A stretch of 64,000 nt of DNA. Origin: Rhodanobacteraceae bacterium (GTDB lineage Bacteria > Pseudomonadota > Gammaproteobacteria > Xanthomonadales > SZUA-5). The notes under the pieces are model-generated. The model ran no database searches, was not told the origin of the DNA, and worked only from the letters and a program-made list of their open reading frames with translations. The position numbers were made by a program, and so were the translations under genes. Positions 57,720-64,000 of this stretch are shown in pieces (the first letter of the stretch is position 1; every line of letters begins with the position of its first letter). The stretch lies in NCBI GenBank assembly GCA_016717705.1, contig JADKFD010000014.1, forward strand, positions 1 to 64,000. Reading direction: 5' to 3'.

Positions 57720-58198
57720 ACGGACGGACGGAACCTGCGGGTCCCGGAGAGCGCTCACCTGAGGTTGCCGTGAAGTCGTTCAGGATCGGGCTTTGCACCC
57801 TCCCCGTTGCTCGGGAGCGATGCGTGCGCAAACGGACGACGCCCTGTTGTAGCCCGGTGTACGGCGCAGCCGTTCACCGGGGACGGAGTGCGGCAGGTAA
57901 CCGGTGAACGGCTGCGCGGTACACCGGGCAACCAGAGCGCCCGATCGCGAGAAGGGAAAGTGCAGGCCATGGGCGGTCGTGGGTATGCGTTCGCAGCCCG
58001 GCGCGATGCTTGCGCCACCGCCATCCGGGAGCCATACTGCCTTGAGGGGGGCTTCTTGACGAGATTCGCGAGCCGGCTCGGAGGTTCCCTCAAGGACGCT
58101 TCAATTGCCGTACGCATGGGCGCTGGGCCACCGGTCGGCTCGTTCCTGAGGATGGAGTCCTGCGGCGCACTCTGGCATGTCCAACGGAGGTTGCCAGG
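57720..58198. other. Intergenic region with one repeat element
   Basis: A 479-base gap. Apart from the inverted repeat at 57849-57940, I see no gene or clear promoter. Base composition is lower in G+C from about 57960 onward, as expected of upstream regulatory DNA for the GGDEF gene. Confidence 0.5.
57849..57940. repeat. Copy E of the dispersed repeat, forming a long inverted repeat
   Basis: Two 28-base arms (57853-57880 and 57901-57928) are inverted copies with a single mismatch, 20 bases apart. Each arm holds CCCGGTGTAC and GCAGCCGTTCACCGG, words seen in the copies near 5.7 and 18.3 kb. The layout is like a REPIN or small MITE. Confidence 0.75.
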
Positions 58199-59251
58199 AT
58201 GATCGACGTCACGTCTGCTCTCGACGGAGTTCCCGCGAATTGCCCGCTGAAGAATCATGGGCGCTGCTCCGTGGTCGACGAACTGGGTCGGCGCCAGTTG
58301 GAACTCGAGCTGCGCGCGGTAACCGACGATCTGACCGGTTTGTGGAATCGAGCCCAGTTCAACGCGCTGGTGCGACGTGACCTGGAGCGGTGTCTGCGAC
58401 AGCACCTTCCGTTGTCATTGGTATTGGTCGACATCGACCACTTCAAGCAGGTCAATGATCTTCATGGTCATTCTGCTGGCGACCGCGTACTGCGCGAAAT
58501 GGCGGCCCTCATCCGGCAGACAGTCAGTCTCGCCGACGCAGTGTTCCGATGGGGCGGCGAGGAGTTCGTAGTGCTGGCAGGTGAAATCGGTCACCGCGGA
58601 GCGGCCGATATGGCCGAACGCTTGCGTGCCCGCGTGGCGGAGCACCACTTCCCCGGGGTCGGACAGCTCACCATCAGCCTGGGAGTGGCCGAGTACCTCG
58701 GCGAGGAAAGCGTCGAGGACTGGTTTCAGCGTGCGGATGGCATGCTCTACGCCGCCAAACATGGCGGGCGCAATCAGGTACACGTGGAAGCCCGTGGCAA
58801 TTCCGACCTGTGGGCCGGTGAGCTCGGGGCCTCGCCCTTGCATCTGGTCTGGCAGCAAATCTACGAGTCCGGCGAGCCGAGCATCGACGCCGATCACCGC
58901 GAGTTGTTCGAGCGCGCCAATGCGCTGATCGACGCATGGTTGTCCGGCAGACACGATCTGACCGGCATCTTGCGCGCCTGCGACCACCTCATCGAGCACA
59001 TCGTGCTGCATTTCCGCAACGAAGAAGCATTGCTCGAACGGCATGCCTTCAGCGGATACGAAGCGCACCGGCGCGCCCACGCCGCGATGGTGCGACGGGC
59101 CGAGTATCTGCGACGCAAGGTCGCCATTGGCAGTTGTACCCTCGGAAAGATGCTCGATTTCCTGGTGGGCGATGTGATCGCCCGCCACCTGTCCGTCGTG
59201 GACCGCGAGTTCTTCCCGCTATTCGCCGGCTTGAAAAAGCTGCGTCCTTGA
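58199..59251 (+). CDS. Diguanylate cyclase with C-terminal hemerythrin domain
   Basis: A 350-residue soluble protein. The GGDEF domain (about residues 42-195) has DDLTGLWNRAQFN, LVDIDHFKQVNDLHG and an active-type GGEEF at residues 119-123, so it should make cyclic di-GMP. The usual RxxD inhibitory site before it is replaced by SLAD. The C-terminal part (about residues 215-350) is a bacteriohemerythrin: SIDADHRELFE, HIVLHFRNEEALLERH, YEAHRRAHAAM and ARHLSVVDREFF supply the di-iron ligands. Oxygen or iron state probably tunes cyclase activity. It stands alone. Confidence 0.92.
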   Translation: MIDVTSALDGVPANCPLKNHGRCSVVDELGRRQLELELRAVTDDLTGLWNRAQFNALVRRDLERCLRQHLPLSLVLVDIDHFKQVNDLHGHSAGDRVLREMAALIRQTVSLADAVFRWGGEEFVVLAGEIGHRGAADMAERLRARVAEHHFPGVGQLTISLGVAEYLGEESVEDWFQRADGMLYAAKHGGRNQVHVEARGNSDLWAGELGASPLHLVWQQIYESGEPSIDADHRELFERANALIDAWLSGRHDLTGILRACDHLIEHIVLHFRNEEALLERHAFSGYEAHRRAHAAMVRRAEYLRRKVAIGSCTLGKMLDFLVGDVIARHLSVVDREFFPLFAGLKKLRP

Positions 59252-59311
59252 CGCGGCGAGATCGTCCCGCCGCACAAATGCGAACCGACTTGATCCGGAC
59301 AAAGGTCTGGC

Positions 59312-61537
59312 TCACTTCTCGGTCTGCTCGTAGGCGCCGTCCCAGTCCGCCGGCGGCGGCTCGGCGAGGGCGCCGGCGCAGCGCTCGGCGCAATGCGCGG
59401 CGGGGCCATCGTCCGGGTGCTGCAGCAGCAGCGCTTGCCAGTGCGCCAGCGCCGCGGTGAAGCGGCGCTCGTGGAAATCATTGAGCGCCTGCGCGTGGCG
59501 CGCCAGGCGCGCGCGGGTGGATGCGTCGAGGTCTGCCTGGCGGCCGAGCAACTGGTGGATCGCGAGCGGTTGCGCGCGGCCCTTGAGGCGCACGCGGCCG
59601 AGCGCGCGGAAGGCGTAGTGGCCCGGGCGCGCCTGTTCGGCGCCGCGGCGGGTGGCCTCGGACACCAGGATGCGCGTGCCGCAGGCCTTGTTGAGCGGCT
59701 CCAGCCGCGCCGCGGTGTTCACCTCGTTGCCGAGCACGGTGTAGTCGAACACCTGCGGCGAGCCCATGTTGCCGACCAGCATCTCGCCGCTGTTGATGCC
59801 GATGCGGATGTCGAGGTCGACCGCGTCGGCGCGCCACGGCGCATCCGCGCGGTCGACCTCGGCGAGCATGCGCAGCGCGCACTCGCAGGCGCGCGCGGCG
59901 TGGTCGGGCTGCGCCAGCGGCGCATTCCATTCGGCCATCACCGCGTCGCCGACGAACTTGTCGAGGGTGCCCAGGGTTTCCAGCACGCAGGCGGTCATGC
60001 GCTCCAGGTAGGCGTTGAGCAGGCGCCCGACCGCCTCCGGCGGCAGCCGCTCGGACATCCCGGTGAAGCCGGCGATGTCGGAGAACAGCACGCTCATTTC
60101 GCGCCGCTCGCCGCCCAGGCGCAGGCGCGCGGGGGCGCGCAGCAACTGCTCCAGCACGGTCGGCGCCAGGTAGTGGCCGAAAGCGTCGCGCAGCCAGCGG
60201 CGCTCGCGCTCGGAGGCGAGCACGCGCAACAGCAGTCCGCCGCCCCAGGCCAGCGCCAGGCCCGCCACCGGCGGCACCAGCGGCAGCATCCAGCCGCGGG
60301 CGTAGGCGTACCAGCAGACCAGCGCGTGCGCGCCGGCCAGCGCGAGCAGCAACGCCAGCCCGGCTGCCGGGCGCAGCCGCGCGGTGGTCGCGACTGCCAG
60401 CAGGCAGGCGCCGAGGACCATCAGCGCCGCACCCACGGCGCCGGTCGCGCGCAGCGTGCGGCCGGCGAGCAGGCCGTCGATCACGTTGGCGTGCAGCAGG
60501 ATGCCCGGCGTTACCGGCGAGAACGGTGTGGCGCGCAAATCGGCGATGCCGGCGGCGAGCGCCGAGATCAGCACGATGCGCTCGTCGAAGGTGCCGGGCG
60601 CCAGCGGCGCCGGTTTGCCCGCGGCGCGCAGGTCCTTGCTCGCGAGCACCTGCTCGTAGGGAATGCGGCGATACATCTCGCCCCCGTAAGGGATCAGCGC
60701 GCTGCCGTCGGCCAGCAGCGGCAGCGCCAGATCGCCGATCCACAGCGCGCCGTCGCTGCGGCGCAGATCGGCCAGCGGCACGCCGCGTACGTGGGCGGCG
60801 ATCGCCACGCCGAGCGCCGGCAGCGCGCGCTCAGCGTCGCGCCACCACGCCAGCGGGGCGAAGCGGCGGTAGACGCCATCGGCATCGGGCAGCACGTTGA
60901 TGTGGCCGAGCGTGCGCGCGGCCTGCGCCAGTTCGGCGTAGGGCAGCAGCGCATGCGCGTGCAAGGCGGCGGCATCCGGCGCCGCAAGCGGTACGCCGGG
61001 GCCGGGCCAGTCTCCGCCCTGCGCCGCATCGCCGGGCGCCGCGGGGGCGCCGGCGAGCACCGCCGCGGCAAACACATTGCCGGCCGCCGCTGCGGCCGCG
61101 GCCAGTTCGGCGTCGCCGCGCTGCGGGCGCAGCGCCTCGATCTGCGCGCCGAGTTCCGCGCGCACCTCGGGCACATCGGCCGCCGCCGCCAGCGCAGCCA
61201 GCGTGTCGACCGCGCGCGCGTCCACCACGCGGCGGTCGGCGCGCTCGGCCAGCAACAGGTCGAAGCCGATCGCGGCCGCGCCGTCCTGCGCCAGGTAGTC
61301 GACCACTTCCGCATGCACCGAGCGCGGCCACGGCCAGCGCCCGTAGATCGGCGCCAGTTGCGCCAGCGTGCCCTCGCCGATCTCGAGGATGACGATGCGC
61401 TCGGTGGACGCGCTAGGCCCGGCGTGGCCGCGGTGGCGCGCGTCGACCGTGCGCAGCTCGAACGCGGCCAGCCAGCCGCCCGGATCGAGCAGCACCAGCA
61501 GCGCGGCGGCGAGTGCTGCGAGCAGCCCGCTCTTCAC
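59312..61537 (-). CDS. CHASE2-domain class III adenylate/guanylate cyclase
   Basis: A 741-residue membrane protein. From the GTG at 61537: one N-terminal membrane segment, a periplasmic CHASE2 sensor (ERIVILEIGEGTLAQLAPIY, GFDLLLAERADRRV, IPYEQVLASKDL), three membrane segments (residues about 350-435) and a cytoplasmic cyclase domain with metal Asp in VLFSDIAGFTGMSE and DKFVGDAVMAEWNAP, plus FDYTVLGNEVNTAARLE (base and ribose contacts). The Lys/Asp pattern suits ATP. Its start overlaps the stop of the FecR-domain gene (GTGA), a known gene pairing. It may produce the cAMP read by the cNMP-binding protein at 5.8-7.6 kb, but that is inference. Confidence 0.92.
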   Translation of the reverse strand: MKSGLLAALAAALLVLLDPGGWLAAFELRTVDARHRGHAGPSASTERIVILEIGEGTLAQLAPIYGRWPWPRSVHAEVVDYLAQDGAAAIGFDLLLAERADRRVVDARAVDTLAALAAAADVPEVRAELGAQIEALRPQRGDAELAAAAAAAGNVFAAAVLAGAPAAPGDAAQGGDWPGPGVPLAAPDAAALHAHALLPYAELAQAARTLGHINVLPDADGVYRRFAPLAWWRDAERALPALGVAIAAHVRGVPLADLRRSDGALWIGDLALPLLADGSALIPYGGEMYRRIPYEQVLASKDLRAAGKPAPLAPGTFDERIVLISALAAGIADLRATPFSPVTPGILLHANVIDGLLAGRTLRATGAVGAALMVLGACLLAVATTARLRPAAGLALLLALAGAHALVCWYAYARGWMLPLVPPVAGLALAWGGGLLLRVLASERERRWLRDAFGHYLAPTVLEQLLRAPARLRLGGERREMSVLFSDIAGFTGMSERLPPEAVGRLLNAYLERMTACVLETLGTLDKFVGDAVMAEWNAPLAQPDHAARACECALRMLAEVDRADAPWRADAVDLDIRIGINSGEMLVGNMGSPQVFDYTVLGNEVNTAARLEPLNKACGTRILVSEATRRGAEQARPGHYAFRALGRVRLKGRAQPLAIHQLLGRQADLDASTRARLARHAQALNDFHERRFTAALAHWQALLLQHPDDGPAAHCAERCAGALAEPPPADWDGAYEQTEK

Positions 61538-62187
61538 CGCCAATCGGGTTTCAGGCGCGGCTCGGCGGAGACTTCATGGCAGGTGTGGCAGAACTCGAAC
61601 ACGCCGCCGGTCTGCGCCAGCAGCGGCGCCGATGGCGTGGTCGCGGCGGGCACCGCCTTGCCGGCATCCACCGCCACATACTGGCCGCGCGGCACCGACA
61701 GCAGCGATCCATCGACGCCGCGCACTTCCACCTGGCCCTCGCAGGTGCAGGCGCAGACCGCCTGCTCGCCCTCGCCGAAGACCATCGAGAAGGCGGTGCC
61801 GCGCACCCCGGCGACCGCGATCGGCGTGCTGATCGCGGCGCGGCCGCCGGCCGCCGGCTGCGCCTGCATCCACAGCGCGCCGCGATTCATCGCGGTATCG
61901 AAGTCCCTGGGGTTGCGGCCCATCTCGATCTCCGAGGCCGGACCCATGACGAAGCGCCCGACCCCCGGATATTCGAGCACCGCGACCGCGCCCGCGCCGG
62001 TGCGCAGACGCTCGCCCATCTGCACCGCCTGGCCCTCCGCCAGCGCTTCCCAGGCCGCGCCCGCCTGGCGCTCCAGCGCGCCGCCGCGCAGCGACACCAC
62101 CTTGCCGGTCTCGTCGGCGGCAACGGCGAGCAGCGGCAGCGCCAGCAACAGGGCGCAGGCCAGACGACGGCAGGCAATCGCGGGCAT
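61534..62187 (-). CDS. FecR-domain protein with a C-terminal heme-c motif
   Basis: A 217-residue exported protein. Signal peptide ALLLALPLLAVAADE; a FecR domain (GKVVSLRGGALERQAGAAWE, GERLRTGAGAVAVLEYPG, STPIAVAGVRGTAFSMVFG); then near the C-terminus FEFCHTCHEVS, a CxxCH heme-attachment motif. A further Cys pair is in VCACTCEG. FecR domains of this kind sit in the periplasm and pair with CHASE2 cyclases; the added heme motif suggests a redox or ligand sensor. It lies between the surface-protein gene (2 bases away) and the cyclase gene (overlap), all on the minus strand. Confidence 0.87.
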   Translation of the reverse strand: MPAIACRRLACALLLALPLLAVAADETGKVVSLRGGALERQAGAAWEALAEGQAVQMGERLRTGAGAVAVLEYPGVGRFVMGPASEIEMGRNPRDFDTAMNRGALWMQAQPAAGGRAAISTPIAVAGVRGTAFSMVFGEGEQAVCACTCEGQVEVRGVDGSLLSVPRGQYVAVDAGKAVPAATTPSAPLLAQTGGVFEFCHTCHEVSAEPRLKPDWR

Positions 62188-62188
62188 G

Positions 62189-64000
62189 TCAGTGCTCCTT
62201 CGGTAAACGGCTCTCGACCAGCGTGCGCAGCGCGGCCAGTTCCGAGCGGATCGCGGCGTTGTCGGCGCGCATCACCTGGTTGTCCTCGCGCAGCGCGGCG
62301 TTCTCGGACTCCAGCTTGGCGTTCAGGCCCTGGATCGCCGCCAGCGCCACGCCGGCGCTGTCGACCGTGCTGATCGTGCGCTCGCTGGCGCCGAGGCCGA
62401 ACAGGGCACGGAAGTCCTGCGCCACCGGCCCGAGGTGACGCTCGCCCGGCGCATCGATGTAGCGCCAGGAACTGAGCGGCAGGCGGATGACCTGGCCGAG
62501 CACGGCGCCGACATCGACGTCGAGGAAGTCGGTCTTGACCGCGCGGTCGCTGACGTTCTCGAAGTTCTGCGCCCGCGCGCGGCCGCTGTAGGTCAGTGCC
62601 GGAGAGATGCCGTTGGGCGTCAGCGTCATCAGCACGCTGCCGCCGGCCCCCGGGTTGTTCTCGCCGTCGTTGTGCGAGCCACCCTGGAACCAAGCGAACC
62701 CGGTGCCGCTGCGGAAATAGTGCGTGTTGAGCTGCACGCCGCTGCCGAAGCTGGTGCCGAACAGATTGAGCATCTGGCGCGTCGCGCTGCCGAAGTACAG
62801 TGCCGAGTTCGGAACCGAAACGTGACCAGCCACGGTCAGCGCGGTACCGGCGGTGGGCGTGTTGGTGTTGATCGCCATACCACCGGCGACGGTCAGCGCG
62901 GTACCGGCGGCGGGTGTGTTCGTGTTGATCGCCACGCCACCCTGGGCGCGTACCAGAAATTGGTTGGCGCCGGTGGAGATGAAATCCGCTGCCTGTCGGT
63001 CGGCCCAGACGAAGGTGCCCTCGTCACCCAGCGTGCCGCTCACCGGGACGCTCACGCAGCCGCCGCCGGCAAACCCGGACAAGCTTCCGGGACGAGCTTT
63101 CGCACGCGAACCGGCGGCCCAGGAATGGGTGCCGCCCGCGCAATTCAGTGATCCTCCGACGGCGATGCTGTTGTCGCCACTGGCGCCGTTGGATGCGCCG
63201 CCGGCCACCATGCCGCCGACACCCGTTGCATAATTGCCGATGCCACCACCCACCACGCTGTACCTGCCGCCAGCGATGTTGCCGCTGCCGCCACCCACGG
63301 TCGCGAACACCGCATCCCCGGATCCACCGCCGCCATTTCCAGCGAGGTTGTTGATGCCACCTCCGACGGTCCCGTAGTGGTCGCTGACGCGGTTTGGCCC
63401 CTCGCCGACGACTTCCGGGTCCGGGTCGGAGTCGCCCTCGGGCGCGCCGCCGCCGGAAATCGTGGCACCGCGTACCTGTGTGGCTCCGCCCACGAAGTTC
63501 GAGGAACTACCGGCCACGATGCTCGCGTTGATCGGAAAGGTACCCCCGACCAGCACATCGCTGGGCAGGATTTTCAGGTGCGGAGCGCCATGCGTGCGCA
63601 GTACCAGCGGCTGCGCGTCGGTCGTTCCGAGGAAGTTGAGAAGCGAGTCCGTGCCGGAATCCCCGGTACTGCTCCAGCAGGCGCCGATCAGTGGCGCGGC
63701 GAGCGCCTTGCTGCGCCCGGGGATGCCGGCCCAGGCGCTGGCGCCGGCATCGCGCACGGCGACTTCCAGCCAGGCCTCGCGGTCGCCGGCCAGCGGCGCG
63801 TCGAAGCGCAGCTCGAAGCGACCGTCCTTGACCTCGACGCCGGGGAACTCGATCGGCGCCAGCAGCGTCTGCGGCGACTTCTCGTCGCCGAACGCAGCGA
63901 TGCGCAGGTCGAAGCGCCCGTTCGCCGGCGCCCCGCGGTCGTCGAGCTGGCCCCGGTACACGACTTCGCCGGCGTGCGCGGCCGGGGCGAGGGCTGCCAG
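62189..64000 (-). CDS. Surface fibre protein with S74 intramolecular chaperone domain (partial)
   Basis: The 5' end lies beyond the window; the last visible residues (LAALAPAAHAGEV) look like the end of a signal peptide, so only about 15 residues are missing. The protein has a conserved head (YRGQLDDRGAPANGRFDLRI), a Gly-rich stalk with YadA-head-like repeats (TVGGGSGNIAGGRYSVVGGG, ISTGANQFLVRAQGGVAINT), and a C-terminal peptidase S74 domain: NVSDRAVKTDF with the Ser and Lys of the self-cleavage site, WRYIDAPGERHLGPVAQDF and STVDSAGVALAAIQGLNAKL, then a coiled coil to the stop. S74 domains drive trimerisation and then cut themselves off. It is transcribed toward the FecR-cyclase genes. Confidence 0.87.
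   Translation of the reverse strand: MAALAPAAHAGEVVYRGQLDDRGAPANGRFDLRIAAFGDEKSPQTLLAPIEFPGVEVKDGRFELRFDAPLAGDREAWLEVAVRDAGASAWAGIPGRSKALAAPLIGACWSSTGDSGTDSLLNFLGTTDAQPLVLRTHGAPHLKILPSDVLVGGTFPINASIVAGSSSNFVGGATQVRGATISGGGAPEGDSDPDPEVVGEGPNRVSDHYGTVGGGINNLAGNGGGGSGDAVFATVGGGSGNIAGGRYSVVGGGIGNYATGVGGMVAGGASNGASGDNSIAVGGSLNCAGGTHSWAAGSRAKARPGSLSGFAGGGCVSVPVSGTLGDEGTFVWADRQAADFISTGANQFLVRAQGGVAINTNTPAAGTALTVAGGMAINTNTPTAGTALTVAGHVSVPNSALYFGSATRQMLNLFGTSFGSGVQLNTHYFRSGTGFAWFQGGSHNDGENNPGAGGSVLMTLTPNGISPALTYSGRARAQNFENVSDRAVKTDFLDVDVGAVLGQVIRLPLSSWRYIDAPGERHLGPVAQDFRALFGLGASERTISTVDSAGVALAAIQGLNAKLESENAALREDNQVMRADNAAIRSELAALRTLVESRLPKEH

Overview
The window is GC-rich DNA (roughly two thirds G+C by eye) that looks like a gammaproteobacterium of the Lysobacteraceae/Rhodanobacteraceae type (Xanthomonadales). 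Supporting signs are the rpmB-rpmG pair, an adjacent fabA-fabB pair, an AlgZ/AlgR-type regulator pair, family-typical short palindromic repeats, and many exported proteins with long repeat domains. No rRNA, tRNA, phage, insertion sequence or CRISPR array was seen.

Layout. 0-13 kb is mostly housekeeping: an acetate-type symporter with its DUF485 partner, a phosphopantetheinyl transferase, a DUF1499 protein, AlgZ/AlgR, a cNMP/CBS/DUF294 protein, a decayed DUF2167 gene, ribosomal proteins L28 and L33 with a clear promoter and terminator, an AI-2E family exporter, an SGNH hydrolase and an AlaA-like aminotransferase. 13-24 kb holds a small Cys-rich protein with cytochrome c5 and a DGC zinc-binding protein; a TetR-controlled MacAB-like efflux operon; and an oxidoreductase cluster (FAD dehydrogenase, FMN alpha-hydroxyacid dehydrogenase, ThDP enzyme) with the logic of a mandelate-type pathway. 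24-31 kb has fabA-fabB, a secreted beta-propeller and a pentaheme cytochrome behind two FNR-like boxes. 31-48 kb is a mainly one-directional signalling block: an FG-GAP secreted protein, three Ser/Thr kinase-TPR proteins, two ECF sigma factors, an FHA enhancer-binding protein, a beta-helix protein and a lone FHA protein. 48-57.7 kb encodes surface/secreted proteins, including two tandem paralogues and a subtilase. 58-64 kb has a GGDEF-hemerythrin protein, a CHASE2 cyclase coupled to a FecR/heme-motif protein, and a surface protein with an S74 auto-processing domain that runs off the end.

How the parts may fit together. Several exported proteins, and a few remnants, end at or just before the stop in the same short tail, [DNH]-G-F-[ED] after a hydrophobic pair. 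They sit around and inside the kinase/sigma/FHA block. My working idea is a secreted-protein programme with its own C-terminal tag, controlled by phospho-signalling. The tags and the gene order are seen; the link between them is inference.

Caution on reading frames. At least a dozen single-base frame breaks occur, many at short homopolymers and one proved by comparison with a paralogue (an extra G at 50883-50885). Most are probably consensus errors. Two apparent gene fusions (15188-17542 and 18398-21169) may have the same cause. Genes affected are given over their full restored extent.
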